DNA of 64,000 nucleotides from Humitalea sp050632385. GTDB lineage: Bacteria; Pseudomonadota; Alphaproteobacteria; Acetobacterales; Acetobacteraceae. Both the position numbers and the translations under genes were made by a program. Below are positions 1 through 9,034 of this stretch, one piece after another. The notes beneath the pieces were generated by a model that was given only the letters and a program-made list of their open reading frames with translations, did no database searches and had not been told where the DNA came from. Location: NCBI RefSeq assembly GCF_050632385.1, contig NZ_CP192599.1:310001-374000 (forward strand). The letters run 5' to 3'. Position 1 is the first letter of the stretch. The number at the start of each line of letters is the position of its first letter.

Positions 1-49
1 GCCATGCCGGCTTGACCTATTCGGCGTGCGGCCCACGTGACTTCCTCTT

Positions 50-70
50 GCACCCGCCTGCGGGCGGTGC
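50..70 (+). terminator. Possible terminator of a gene ending upstream
   Basis: A stem of about eight pairs with one bulged C (GCA-c-CCGCC against GGCGGTGC) is followed by the AT-rich run GAAATTATTC. An open frame entering from the left edge stops with TGA at 13-15, so this may end an upstream + strand gene. It could equally lie in the leader of the formate dehydrogenase operon. The rest of 1-121 shows nothing I can name. Confidence 0.3.
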
Positions 71-121
71 GAAATTATTCTGACCAGTTTTCCATGATTC
101 TTTTAGAGGGTGCCGTCCTGA

Positions 122-751
122 ATGGACGACCGAACGGGGCCAGAAAGCGGCGGGATCACACCGCCCGAATCTTCCAAGGCTGAACCCCTGGGCGATGGAC
201 GAGCGCGGCTTTTCGCACTGATCGGCCGGCTCTGCGTGGCGCCCCCTGACGCCGATCTGCTGCGCGCCCTGCAAGCGCTGGCCGGCGACACGACCCAGGT
301 CGGCGAAGCCATCCGCACCCTGGCTGTTGCGGCGCAACAAACGACGCATGACAGCATCAGCCGCGAGTACTTCGATCTCTTCATCGGCGTCGGGCGCGGC
401 GAGGTCCTGCCCTATGCGTCCTACTACATCACCGGCTTCCTGCACGACCGCCCGCTGGCCGATCTGCGCGCCGACCTGCGCCGGCTGGGGCTGGAACGCG
501 CGGCCGGCGTGGTCGAGCCCGAGGACCACCTGGGTTTCCTGTGCGAAACCTACGCGGGCCTGCTCTCCGGCGGGTTCGATGGCGGCGCACGCGAAGCCGA
601 ACGCTTCTTCGCCCGCCACATGCTATCCTGGGCCGGGCGCTGCTTCACCGACATCGAACGCGCGCAAACCGCACAATTCTACCGCGCCGTCGGCACCTTG
701 GGCCGCACGGTGATCGAGATCGAGCAGGCGGCCGCCGCCTTGCCCGCCTGA
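122..751 (+). CDS. TorD/DmsD-family molecular chaperone for formate dehydrogenase
   Basis: This 209-residue cytoplasmic chaperone probably binds the Tat signal of the formate dehydrogenase alpha subunit and protects it until molybdenum cofactor is inserted. The TorD fold is recognised from EYFDLFIG (82-89), the aromatic PYASYYITG stretch (97-105) and the EPEDHLGFLCE motif (132-142), which matches the family's E-x-D-H signature. Length fits the family (about 200 residues). It is the first gene of the operon, 23 nt before the small Tat protein. A GAGGG stands 11 nt before the ATG, a wide spacing. Family is clear; the client is inferred from context. Confidence 0.88.
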   Translation: MDDRTGPESGGITPPESSKAEPLGDGRARLFALIGRLCVAPPDADLLRALQALAGDTTQVGEAIRTLAVAAQQTTHDSISREYFDLFIGVGRGEVLPYASYYITGFLHDRPLADLRADLRRLGLERAAGVVEPEDHLGFLCETYAGLLSGGFDGGAREAERFFARHMLSWAGRCFTDIERAQTAQFYRAVGTLGRTVIEIEQAAAALPA

Positions 752-774
752 CGCGTACAAAGGGGACCCCGACT

Positions 775-1008
775 ATGGCCAACGACACCACACCCGAACG
801 CCGCGGCTTCCTCAAGGCCCTGGGCCTGGGTGCCGGCGCCGCCGTCGCCGCGACCACGACCGCCCAGGCCGCCATGCTGCCGGGCTGGGACCGCGCCGAT
901 GCCGTGCGCGGCACCCCCACCGCCAAGGAAAGCCAGGCCGACAAGACCAAGGCGCGCTACAGCGAGACGGCGCATGTCGCCGACTTCTACCGCACCAACC
1001 GCTACTGA
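775..1008 (+). CDS. Small twin-arginine protein of formate dehydrogenase loci
   Basis: A 77-residue protein with a twin-arginine signal: ERRGFLKA at 8-15, then an Ala/Gly-rich hydrophobic stretch ending near AQA, leaving about 45 polar residues. It matches the small family known as 'formate dehydrogenase region TAT target' (TIGR02811), always found next to fdh alpha genes. Its biochemical role is unknown; help in exporting or maturing the enzyme is a guess. The ATG was chosen because the Tat motif follows directly and AAAGGGG precedes it. It ends 19 nt before the alpha subunit. Confidence 0.85.
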   Translation: MANDTTPERRGFLKALGLGAGAAVAATTTAQAAMLPGWDRADAVRGTPTAKESQADKTKARYSETAHVADFYRTNRY

Positions 1009-1027
1009 GAGCCGGGAGCAACCCGCC

Positions 1028-3979
1028 ATGCTGATCAAGCGCTCCGACCGCACCGCCACCCGCGCCCGGCTTGCCGCGGCCTATGAGGGCCTGTCCTCCG
1101 GCGGCCTCGACCGCCGGTCCTTCCTGAAACAAGCCGGCGTCACCGGCGGCGTCCTGGCCGGGCTGGGCGCGATCCCGCTGTCCAATGTGCGCCAGGCCGC
1201 CGCCGGGCCGACCAACTTCGCCCTGCCCGTCACCCGCGTCAAAAACATCTGCACGCATTGCTCGGTCGGCTGCACGGTCATCGCCGAAGTGCAGAACGGC
1301 GTCTGGGTCGGCCAGGAACCCGCCTGGGAATCGCCCATCAACCGCGGCACGCATTGCGCCAAGGGCGCCTCGGTGCGCGAGCTGGTGCATGGCGACCGCC
1401 GCATCAAATACCCGATGAAGCTGGTCGATGGTCAGTGGCAGCGCCTGTCCTGGGACACGGCGCTCGCCGAGATCGGCGACCGGCTGATGGCGATCCGCCA
1501 GGCCAGCGGCCCGGACAGCGTGTTCTGGCTCGGCAGCGCCAAGTTCAGCAATGAAGGCGCCTATCTGTTCCGCAAGATGGCGGCTTTTTGGGGGACCAAT
1601 TCGGTCGACCACCAGGCGCGTATCTGCCATTCGACGACCGTCGCGGGCGTGGCCAATACCTGGGGCTACGGCGCGATGACGAATTCCTACAACGACATCC
1701 GCAATGCCAAGACCATGGTCATCATGGGCGGCAACCCGGCCGAGGCGCATCCGGTCTCCTTGCAGCACGTGCTGGCGGGCAAGGAACAGCAGCGCTCGAA
1801 CCTCGTCGTCATCGACCCGCGCTTCACCCGCACCGCGGCCCATGCGACCGAATTCATGCGCATCCGCCCGGGCACCGACATCCCCATCATCTGGGGCCTG
1901 CTCTGGCACATCTTTGCCAACAACTGGGAAGACCGCGAATTCATCGCGACCCGCGTGAACGGCATGGAAGATGTCCGCACCGAAGTCGCCAAATGGACGC
2001 CTGCCGAAGTCGAACGCGTCGCCGGCGTGCCCGAGGCGCAGATGCGCAAGGTGGCCGAGATGATCGCCACCCAAAAGCCCGCCACCCTGATCTGGTGCAT
2101 GGGCGCGACCCAGAAGACGGTCGGCACCGCCAATGTCCGCGCCTATTGCATCCTGCTGCTGGCCACCGGCAACGTCGGCAAGGAAGGCACGGGCGCCAAT
2201 ATCTTCCGCGGCCATTGCAACGTGCAAGGGGCCACGGACTTCGGGCTCGATGTCACCACCCTGCCGGCCTACTACGGGCTGGACGCGAATGCCTGGCGCC
2301 ATTGGTCGCGCGTCTGGGATGTGTCCTACGAATCCATGGTCGCGCGCTTCGACAGCCCGGCGATGATGGAAATGCCGGGCATCCCCACCACCCGCTACTT
2401 CGATGCGGTGACCATGCCCGGCCTCGGCGCCCGCCCCGCCGGCAGCGAGAACTACGTCGCCCAGCGCGATTCCGTGAAGGGCATGATGGTCTGGGGCCAT
2501 GGCGGCAATACCGTCACCCGCATGCCCGAAGCGGTGAAGGGGCTGGAGGCGCTGGACCTGCTGGTCGTCGCCGACCCCCACCCGACGACGTTTGCCGTGC
2601 TCGCCAACCGCCGCAACGGCACCTACCTGCTGCCGGCCTGCACGCAGTTCGAAACCTCGGGCAGCCGCACCTCCTCCAACCGCTCCATCCAATGGGGTGA
2701 GAAGGTGGTCGATCCGATCTTCGAATCGAAGGACGACTACGAATCCCTGCATCGCCTGATGGGCGCGATCGACACGGCCGCCGAGCGCCGGAACATGACC
2801 TTCCGCATGCAGCGCGACGTCACCAAGGGCTTCGAGATCCGCAACAACGCGCCCACCTCGGAAAGCATCCTGCGCGAGATCAACCGCGGCTGCTGGAGCA
2901 CCGGCTACACCGGCCAGTCGCCCGAACGCCTGCGCCTGCACATGGCCAACCAGGACAAGTTCGACCTGGTGTCCCTGCGCGGCGCCGCCGGCAGCCCCGT
3001 CGCCAATGAGTTCTACGGCCTGCCCTGGCCCTGCTGGGGCACGCCGGAACAGAAGCACCCGGGCACGCATGTGCTCTACAACACCAGCCTGCATGTGAAG
3101 AACGGCGGCAGCACCTTCCGCGCCCGCTTTGGCGTGGAACGCAATGGCCAGACCCTGCTGGCCGAACGTTCCTACACGCTGGGGTCCGAAATCCAGGACG
3201 GCTATCCGGAATTCACCACGGCGGTATTGCAGCGCCTGGGCTGGTTCGACGACCTGACGGCGGCGGAAAAGGCGCAGATCGCACGCCAGGGCGGCACCGC
3301 CTCCTGGGCCACCGACCTGTCGGGCGGCGTCATGCGCGTGGCGATGGAACACGGCTGCATCCCCTATGGGAATGGCAAGGCGCGGGCCAATGCCTGGAAC
3401 CTGCCCGACCCCGTGCCGGTGCATCGCGAACCGATCTACACCCCGCGCAACGACCTGATCGCGCAATACCCGACCCTGCCGGACCGGCGCGGCTTCCGCC
3501 TGCCGCATCTCGGCACCACGGTGCAGGCGCGCAGCCCGGTGGTCGCGGCCGACTACCCGGTCATCCTCACCTCCGGCCGCCTCGTGGAATACGAGGGCGG
3601 CGGCGAGGAAACCCGCTCCAACCGCTGGCTGGCCGAATTGCAGCAGGACATGTTCGTGGAGATCAACCCGCGCGATGCCGCCGCCCGCAACATCCGCGAT
3701 GGGCAATGGGTGCAGGTGCGCGGCCCTGAAATGCCGGCCAATCGCTGGACCCGGATGAAGGCGCTGGTGACCGAACGCGTCGGCCCCGGCGTCGCCTTCA
3801 TGCCCTTCCACTTCGCCGGCTGGTTCATGGGCGATGACCAGCGCGGCAAGTATCCGCAAGGCACCGATCCGATCGTGCTGGGCGAAAGCGTCAATGCCGT
3901 CACAACCTATGGCTACGATCCGGTGACCTTCATGCAGGAAACCAAGGTCACAATCTGCCAGATCCGCGCGTCGGCCTGA
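1028..3979 (+). CDS. fdhA: Formate dehydrogenase alpha subunit (bis-MGD molybdoenzyme, Cys type)
   Basis: Catalytic subunit (983 aa) oxidising formate to CO2 with bis-molybdopterin guanine dinucleotide. A Tat motif RRSFLK at 29-34 sends the folded enzyme to the periplasm. A [4Fe-4S] site is formed by Cys75, Cys78, Cys82 and Cys110. The molybdenum ligand is Cys200 followed by His201 (ARICHS), so no selenocysteine is needed. The C-terminal 170 residues look like a molydopterin-binding domain. The size is that of the N-type, membrane-anchored enzymes. The start is the ATG just after the preceding stop; the Tat motif sits about 28 residues in, as in relatives. Beta follows after 14 nt. Confidence 0.95.
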   Translation: MLIKRSDRTATRARLAAAYEGLSSGGLDRRSFLKQAGVTGGVLAGLGAIPLSNVRQAAAGPTNFALPVTRVKNICTHCSVGCTVIAEVQNGVWVGQEPAWESPINRGTHCAKGASVRELVHGDRRIKYPMKLVDGQWQRLSWDTALAEIGDRLMAIRQASGPDSVFWLGSAKFSNEGAYLFRKMAAFWGTNSVDHQARICHSTTVAGVANTWGYGAMTNSYNDIRNAKTMVIMGGNPAEAHPVSLQHVLAGKEQQRSNLVVIDPRFTRTAAHATEFMRIRPGTDIPIIWGLLWHIFANNWEDREFIATRVNGMEDVRTEVAKWTPAEVERVAGVPEAQMRKVAEMIATQKPATLIWCMGATQKTVGTANVRAYCILLLATGNVGKEGTGANIFRGHCNVQGATDFGLDVTTLPAYYGLDANAWRHWSRVWDVSYESMVARFDSPAMMEMPGIPTTRYFDAVTMPGLGARPAGSENYVAQRDSVKGMMVWGHGGNTVTRMPEAVKGLEALDLLVVADPHPTTFAVLANRRNGTYLLPACTQFETSGSRTSSNRSIQWGEKVVDPIFESKDDYESLHRLMGAIDTAAERRNMTFRMQRDVTKGFEIRNNAPTSESILREINRGCWSTGYTGQSPERLRLHMANQDKFDLVSLRGAAGSPVANEFYGLPWPCWGTPEQKHPGTHVLYNTSLHVKNGGSTFRARFGVERNGQTLLAERSYTLGSEIQDGYPEFTTAVLQRLGWFDDLTAAEKAQIARQGGTASWATDLSGGVMRVAMEHGCIPYGNGKARANAWNLPDPVPVHREPIYTPRNDLIAQYPTLPDRRGFRLPHLGTTVQARSPVVAADYPVILTSGRLVEYEGGGEETRSNRWLAELQQDMFVEINPRDAAARNIRDGQWVQVRGPEMPANRWTRMKALVTERVGPGVAFMPFHFAGWFMGDDQRGKYPQGTDPIVLGESVNAVTTYGYDPVTFMQETKVTICQIRASA

Positions 3980-3993
3980 GAGGGGATAGAACA

Positions 3994-4590
3994 ATGGCCC
4001 GCATGAAATTCCTCTGCGACGCGGATCGCTGCATCGAATGCAACGCCTGCGTCACCGCCTGCAAGAACGAGAACGAGGTGCCCTGGGGCATCAACCGCCG
4101 CCGCGTCGTCACCATCAACGATGGCCGGCCGGGTGAGCGTTCGATCTCCATGGCCTGCATGCATTGCACCGACGCGCCCTGTGCCGCGGTCTGTCCCACA
4201 TCCTGTTTCTACACGACCGCCGATGCGATCGTGCTGCATGACAAGGACACCTGCATCGGCTGCGGCTATTGTTTTTATGCCTGCCCGTTCGGCGCGCCCC
4301 AATACCCGCGCGTCGGCAATTTCGGCGGGCGCGGCAAGATGGACAAATGCACCTACTGCGCCGGCGGCCCGCAGGCCGACAACAGCCAGGCCGAATGGAT
4401 CCAATACGGCGCGAACCGCATCGCGGAGGGCAAGCTGCCGCTCTGCGCGGAAATGTGCTCGACCAAGGCGCTGCTCGCCGGTGACGGCGACATCATCGCC
4501 AGCATCTACCGCGAACGCGTGCAGACGCGCGGCTATGGCTCGGGCGCCTGGGGCTGGCGCACCGCCTATCGGGAAGAGGTGCGGGTGTGA
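3994..4590 (+). CDS. fdh3B: Formate dehydrogenase beta subunit, four [4Fe-4S] clusters
   Basis: Electron-transfer subunit (198 aa) that carries electrons from the alpha subunit to the cytochrome b anchor. Four cysteine groups are visible: 13/16/19/23, 55/58/63/67, 87/90/93/97 and 119/122/151/155, the ferredoxin-like layout of FDH3 and DMSO-reductase type beta subunits. It has no signal of its own, so export with alpha by hitch-hiking is expected. It is shorter than E. coli FdnH (about 290 aa) because it lacks the C-terminal membrane helix. GAGAGG(GG) before the ATG is a good ribosome site. Confidence 0.94.
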   Translation: MARMKFLCDADRCIECNACVTACKNENEVPWGINRRRVVTINDGRPGERSISMACMHCTDAPCAAVCPTSCFYTTADAIVLHDKDTCIGCGYCFYACPFGAPQYPRVGNFGGRGKMDKCTYCAGGPQADNSQAEWIQYGANRIAEGKLPLCAEMCSTKALLAGDGDIIASIYRERVQTRGYGSGAWGWRTAYREEVRV

Positions 4591-5585
4591 TGCGCAAGCT
4601 TCTCCTCATCCTGGCCCTGCTGGCGCTGCCGCTCGGGGCCGCGACCGCGCAGCCGGCGCCGACGCCCTTCAACGATCGCGGCCAGCTTTCGGCCGCCGAA
4701 TTGGAACTCCAGGCCGCGCTGCGTGGCGACATCATCCAGGGCCGCGTCACCATCCCGAACACCCGCGCGGGTGACCTGATCCAGCCCGCCGGCCGCGACT
4801 GGCGGCAATTCCACAACGTGACCCTGGTCTGGGTGGCCGGGATCGCCATCGTCGGCATGATCGCCGTGCTGCTCGTCTTCTACATGACGCGCGGCCGCAT
4901 CCCGATCGAGGGCGGGCCGTCCGGGCGTACCCTACAGCGCTTCAACTGGTTCGAACGCGCCAACCACTGGCTCGTCGCCTCCTGCTTCATCGTGCTCGGG
5001 CTGTCGGGGCTGAACCTGACCTTCGGGCGGCACCTGCTCCTGCCGCTCTTCGGCCCGGCGGCTTTCGCCGAGGCGACGCATTGGGGCAAGATCGCCCACA
5101 ACTTCCTCTCCTTCCCCTTCACCCTCGGCATCGCGCTGATGTTCCTGCTCTGGGTCAAGGACAACATCCCCAACAGGATGGACTTCGCCTGGATCAAGGC
5201 GGGCGGCGGCATCATCGGCAACGCCCACCCGCCCTCCGGCCGCTTCAACGCGGGCCAGAAGATGGTCTTCTGGATGGTGGTGCTGGGCGGTGCTGCCGTC
5301 GCCGTCTCCGGCTACTTCCTGATCTTCCCCTTCGCCTGGACCAATATCGAGGGCATGCAACTGGCCCATGCCATCCACGCCGTGCTGTCGGTGCTGATGA
5401 TCGCGGCCATCCTGGCGCATATCTACATCGGCTCCATCGGGATGGAGGGCGCCTTCGACGCCATGGGCACCGGCCAGGTGGACTACAACTGGGCGCGCAT
5501 GCACCACGACATGTGGGTTGACCAGGAACTGGCCAAGGCGCGCGTGACCATCGACGGGGCCGCCGGCGCGGCGAGTGCCGGCTGA
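4590..5585 (+). CDS. Formate dehydrogenase gamma subunit, cytochrome b556 membrane anchor
   Basis: Membrane subunit (331 aa) that should bind two b hemes and pass electrons to quinone. It begins with a signal peptide (LLLILALLALPLGAATA), then a periplasmic stretch and five hydrophobic segments near residues 76-99, 127-146, 170-190, 226-250 and 260-284. Candidate heme histidines are in helix 2 (ANHWL), helix 3 (AHNF) and helix 5 (AHAIHA). The ATG at 4590 shares one base with the beta stop (TGATG); a GTG three bases earlier is the alternative. GGAAGAGG precedes it. Homologues are annotated as formate dehydrogenase gamma. Confidence 0.92.
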   Translation: MRKLLLILALLALPLGAATAQPAPTPFNDRGQLSAAELELQAALRGDIIQGRVTIPNTRAGDLIQPAGRDWRQFHNVTLVWVAGIAIVGMIAVLLVFYMTRGRIPIEGGPSGRTLQRFNWFERANHWLVASCFIVLGLSGLNLTFGRHLLLPLFGPAAFAEATHWGKIAHNFLSFPFTLGIALMFLLWVKDNIPNRMDFAWIKAGGGIIGNAHPPSGRFNAGQKMVFWMVVLGGAAVAVSGYFLIFPFAWTNIEGMQLAHAIHAVLSVLMIAAILAHIYIGSIGMEGAFDAMGTGQVDYNWARMHHDMWVDQELAKARVTIDGAAGAASAG

Positions 5586-6090
5586 TCCCTTGCGACTGAT
5601 CGGACTGGCGGGTTGGAGCGGCGCGGGCAAGACCACCTTGCTCGCCCGCCTCATCCCCGAATTGGGGCAGCGCGGGGTTTCTGTCTCCACGCTCAAGCAC
5701 GCGCATCATGCGTTTGATGTCGACCTCCCGGGCAAGGACAGCCACACGCACCGGCAGGCCGGCGCACGCCAGGTGCTGGTCTCATCGGCCAATCGCTGGG
5801 CGCTGATGACCGAATTGCGCGGCGCCCCGGAACCGCCCTTGCGCGACCTGCTGCAACGGCTGGATCCGGTGGACCTTGTCATCGTCGAGGGCTTCAAGCG
5901 CGACACCCACCCAAAGATCGAGGTGTTTCGCGCGGCCAATGAAAAGCCCTGGCTTTGCCCGGACGACCCGATGATCCGCGCCATCGCCGCCGACACACCC
6001 GCCCCGGTCGCGCTGCCGCAGGCCGGGATCGACGACATCGCCGCTATCGCCGACCTGATCCTGCGCCATGCCGTGCCATGGCCCAACTGA
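5575..6090 (+). CDS. mobB: Molybdopterin-guanine dinucleotide biosynthesis protein MobB
   Basis: A P-loop GTPase of about 171 aa that supports the GMP-transfer step making MGD cofactor. The Walker A is GWSGAGKTTL near residues 13-22, followed by the family's STLKHAHH and the IVEGFKRDTHPKIEV motif. The GTG start at 5575 lies inside the gamma gene (11 nt overlap); a TTG at 5590, five bases after the gamma stop, is equally possible. It overlaps moeA by 13 nt. Placement straight after the dehydrogenase suggests coupled cofactor supply. Confidence 0.92.
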   Translation: MPADPLRLIGLAGWSGAGKTTLLARLIPELGQRGVSVSTLKHAHHAFDVDLPGKDSHTHRQAGARQVLVSSANRWALMTELRGAPEPPLRDLLQRLDPVDLVIVEGFKRDTHPKIEVFRAANEKPWLCPDDPMIRAIAADTPAPVALPQAGIDDIAAIADLILRHAVPWPN

Positions 6091-7328
6091 CCGACGACTG
6101 CTTCGCCTTCGGCGGGCCGCTGCTGTCGGTGGATGCGGCGGCGGCGCTGATCGGCGAACGCATCGCCCCGCTGGGCGGCATCCGCCAGGTGCCGCTGGCC
6201 CAGGCCACGGGCGCCATCCTGGCCGAGGACCTGGTCGCCCCACGGCCGCTACCGCCCTTCGCCAATAGCGCGGTCGATGGTTACGCCTTTGCCCATGCCT
6301 CGCTGACCCCGGGCACCGCCACCCGCCTGCCCATCGCCGCCCGCATCGCCGCCGGCCAGAACGCCGCCCCTCTGCCCCCCGGCACCGCCGCCCGCGTTTT
6401 CACGGGCGCGCCCATGCCCGCGGGCGCCGAAACCGTCGCGATGCAGGAAGACACAACCGACGACGCGACCGGCGTGCTGATCCCCCCCGGCCTGAAACCC
6501 GGCGCCAATGCCCGCCCCGCCGGCGAGGATTTTTGCGCGGGCGCCCGCGCCCTGCCGGCCGGTTGCCGCCTCGGCCCGGCCGAAATCGCCCTGGCTGCCG
6601 CCCTGGGTTTTGCCAGCCTGCCCGTCACCGCCCCGGTGCGCGTCGGCGTCTTCTCGACCGGCGACGAACTGGCCGATCCCGGCAGCGCCCTCGGCCCGGC
6701 GCAGACCTTCGACAGCAACCGCTTCATGCTGCTCGCGCTGCTGGCGCGCCTGCCGGTCGTCGCCACCGACCTCGGCATCCTGGCCGACCGCGCCGGCGCC
6801 ACCCAGGAAGCCCTGCATACCGCCGCCGCCGACCACGACCTGCTGCTGACCACCGGCGGCGTCAGCGCTGGTGAGGAAGACCACGTGCGCACCGCGATCG
6901 AGGCCGCGGGCCGCCTGGTCTTCTGGCGCCTGGCCATCAAGCCCGGCCGCCCCGCCGCCATGGGCGTCGTCGCCGGCACCCCGGTCGTGGGCCTGCCTGG
7001 CAATCCCGTCGCGGCCATCGTGACCTTCCTGCACCTGGCCCGGCCGCTGATCCTGCGCCTGGCCGGGGCCGCCCCCGTGCCGCTGCTGCGCGTGCCCGCC
7101 GTCGCCGATTTCGCCTATCGCAAGAAGCCCGGGCGGCGCGAATACGTGCGCGTCACCCTGCGCGACGATGGCACCGCGTTGCGGGCGGTCAAATTCGCGC
7201 GGGAAGGGGCCGGGCTGCTCTCCTCCCTGACCGGGTCGGACGGCTTTGCCGAACTGCCCGAGGACAGCCTTTCCGTCACGCCCGGCGATGCCCTGCGCGT
7301 GCTCCCTTTTGCCGCGGTATTTGCATGA
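6078..7328 (+). CDS. moeA: Molybdopterin molybdenumtransferase MoeA
   Basis: This 416-residue enzyme inserts molybdate into adenylated molybdopterin. Typical MoeA motifs are present: PPFANSAVDGYA near 54-65, TGAPMPAG, the MPT-binding TTGGVSAGEEDH and the GLPGNPVA near 305, plus a C-terminal beta domain with GRREYVRV. The ATG lies inside the end of mobB, and the stop overlaps the next gene by 4 nt (ATGA), so translation is probably coupled along the operon. Whether the genome has another moeA cannot be told from this window. Confidence 0.94.
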   Translation: MAQLTDDCFAFGGPLLSVDAAAALIGERIAPLGGIRQVPLAQATGAILAEDLVAPRPLPPFANSAVDGYAFAHASLTPGTATRLPIAARIAAGQNAAPLPPGTAARVFTGAPMPAGAETVAMQEDTTDDATGVLIPPGLKPGANARPAGEDFCAGARALPAGCRLGPAEIALAAALGFASLPVTAPVRVGVFSTGDELADPGSALGPAQTFDSNRFMLLALLARLPVVATDLGILADRAGATQEALHTAAADHDLLLTTGGVSAGEEDHVRTAIEAAGRLVFWRLAIKPGRPAAMGVVAGTPVVGLPGNPVAAIVTFLHLARPLILRLAGAAPVPLLRVPAVADFAYRKKPGRREYVRVTLRDDGTALRAVKFAREGAGLLSSLTGSDGFAELPEDSLSVTPGDALRVLPFAAVFA

Positions 7329-8272
7329 CCCTGGACGACCTGGACCACGCCCGCCGCATCGTGGGTGCGGCCATGCCGCCGACCCCGCAATACGCCTGGC
7401 CGCTGCTGGCCGCGCGCGTCGGGACCGAGGTCTGGGTGAAGCACGAAAACCACACCCCCACCGGCGCCTTCAAGGTGCGGGGCGGGCTGGTCTATGTCGA
7501 TCGCTGCGCGCGCGAACGGCCCGGGGTCGCCGGGCTGATCTCCGCCACCCGGGGCAACCACGGCCAGAGCCTCGCTTTTGCGGGCCGCCGCCACAACGTG
7601 CCGGTCACCATCCTCGTCCCCCAGGGCAATTCCACCGAGAAGAATGCCGCCATGCGCGCCCTCGGCGCGGAACTTATCGAACACGGCAATGATTTCGACG
7701 CCGCCCGCATCGAGGCCGGGCGCATCGCCGCCGAACGCGGGTTGGAAATGGTGCCCTCCTTCCACCGCGACCTGGTGCTTGGTGTCGCGACCTATGCCGT
7801 CGAACTGCTGCAAGCCGTGCCCGACCTCGACGCGATCTACGTGCCCATTGGCATGGGTTCCGGCGCCTGCGGCTGCATCCTGGCCCGCGACGCATTGGGC
7901 CGGAAAACCGAGATCATCGGCGTGCAATCCACCGGCGCCCCGTCCTACGCCCTCTCCCTCGCGGCGGGCCATGTCGTCACCACACCCGCTGCCGAAACCC
8001 GCGCCGATGGCATGGCGACGCGCATGCCGGACGCCGAAGCTTTTGCCATGATCCAGCACGGCATCGCGCGCATCGTGCAGGTCACGGACGCCGAGGTCGG
8101 CGCCGCCATCGCCGCCTATTGGACCGACACGCACAACTTGGCGGAAGGCGCGGGCGCCGCGCCTCTGGCCGCGCTGATGCAGGAACGCGACGCGATGCGT
8201 GGCAAGAAAGTCGCTGTCATCCTCTGCGGCGGCAATATCGACCTGGCGCTGTTCCGCACCTGGATCACCTGA
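7325..8272 (+). CDS. Threonine/serine dehydratase-like PLP enzyme
   Basis: A fold-type II PLP enzyme of 315 aa resembling catabolic threonine or serine dehydratases and related racemases. The Schiff-base lysine lies in TPTGAFKVRGG (about residue 49). SATRGNHGQS binds substrate and carboxylate, the glycine loop GMGSGACG holds the PLP phosphate, and CGGNIDL is near the end. There is no ACT domain, so it is not the feedback-regulated biosynthetic IlvA. Its ATG overlaps the moeA stop, which puts it in the formate dehydrogenase transcript; why is unclear. It converges with the TetR gene, overlapping 8 nt at the 3' end. Confidence 0.85.
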   Translation: MTLDDLDHARRIVGAAMPPTPQYAWPLLAARVGTEVWVKHENHTPTGAFKVRGGLVYVDRCARERPGVAGLISATRGNHGQSLAFAGRRHNVPVTILVPQGNSTEKNAAMRALGAELIEHGNDFDAARIEAGRIAAERGLEMVPSFHRDLVLGVATYAVELLQAVPDLDAIYVPIGMGSGACGCILARDALGRKTEIIGVQSTGAPSYALSLAAGHVVTTPAAETRADGMATRMPDAEAFAMIQHGIARIVQVTDAEVGAAIAAYWTDTHNLAEGAGAAPLAALMQERDAMRGKKVAVILCGGNIDLALFRTWIT

Positions 8273-8897
8273 CCGCGCGCAACGGCGGCGTCGGCGCGAA
8301 CAACAGCTTCACCATGTCGCGCAGCACCAGCACCTGCTGTTGCAGGACGGCCGGTTCCTTCAACGCCTTCGACATCATGATGCCGCCCTCCATCACCGCC
8401 GAGACCATATCCGCCAGGTGATCCAGGTCGATCGGCTGGTGCGGTTCGTAATGCGCCGCGATCTCGTCGAATGTGGCGCGAAAGCGCTGCCGCCATTGCA
8501 GTGCCGCCTGGCGGTTGATCTCCTGGATCTCGCGGTCGAAGATGCGATCATAATAGCAACTGGTCGCGACCAGGCATCTCGGATGCCGGTTCGGCAGATC
8601 GGCGAAGACCTCGGCCAGCAAGGTCAGCCCCAGCAGGAAGGCCTGCAACGGATCGTCCATCAGCGCCCGTGCGCGGCCAAAAAGCTCGTCGTAGATCCGC
8701 TCGTCCTCATCGACGTAACGGGCGAGCAGCGCCTTCGCCAAGTCGTTCTTGCTTTTGAAATGGTAGAAGAAGCCGCTCTTGGTCAGGTCGGTCGCGGCGA
8801 TGATCTCCTCGATCGAGGTCGCGCCAAATCCCTTCGCCAGCACCGAGTCCTGCGCGATGTCCAGGATGCGCTTGCGCGTCTCGTCACCCTTGGTCAT
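8265..8897 (-). CDS. TetR/AcrR-family transcriptional regulator
   Basis: A 210-residue repressor-like protein. The N-terminal helix-turn-helix reads TSIEEIIAATDLTKSGFFYHF (in two parts, residues about 27-47), followed by a C-terminal ligand domain of the TetR_C type. The ATG at 8897 is preceded by ACAGGAGC, which decides for it over an upstream in-frame start. It is divergent from the homocysteine S-methyltransferase gene with a 199-nt gap holding a repeated CATTGATCG, so that gene, itself, or both are likely targets. The effector cannot be read from sequence. Confidence 0.88.
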   Translation of the reverse strand: MTKGDETRKRILDIAQDSVLAKGFGATSIEEIIAATDLTKSGFFYHFKSKNDLAKALLARYVDEDERIYDELFGRARALMDDPLQAFLLGLTLLAEVFADLPNRHPRCLVATSCYYDRIFDREIQEINRQAALQWRQRFRATFDEIAAHYEPHQPIDLDHLADMVSAVMEGGIMMSKALKEPAVLQQQVLVLRDMVKLLFAPTPPLRAVR

Positions 8898-8982
8898 GGC
8901 CTGCTCCTGTACCGGCGGTCTGGTTTTTGCGCGCGGGCGCCGCATCGGGCGCGTCTGCATAGCCTCGAAACGACGCTGAATT

Positions 8983-9034
8983 CATTGATCGCACAGGGAA
9001 ATCAAGAATTTTCGGCATGCTGGACCATTGATCG
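8983..9034. promoter_or_regulatory. Direct repeat CATTGATCG, candidate operator
   Basis: The 9-mer CATTGATCG occurs at 8983-8991 and again at 9026-9034, 43 bp apart (about four helix turns), in the divergent gap between the TetR gene and the homocysteine S-methyltransferase gene. The surrounding DNA is much more AT-rich than the genes. Same-face spacing would suit a repressor binding twice. TetR operators are usually palindromes, which this is not, so the assignment is tentative. Confidence 0.35.

Noticed and set aside
17..619. A 200-codon - strand frame at the left edge
   Set aside because: It mirrors the TorD-like gene and shows no domain; the + frame has the family's motifs.
1619..1630. 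Possible selenocysteine site in formate dehydrogenase
   Set aside because: The codon at the metal-ligand position is TGC (Cys200), not TGA, so no Sec insertion is needed.
812..3994. A 1060-codon open frame on the - strand opposite the formate dehydrogenase alpha gene
   Set aside because: It is the mirror of codon bias in GC-rich DNA; its product is a low-complexity Gly/Ala/Arg/His sequence without domains, while the + strand encodes a complete known enzyme.
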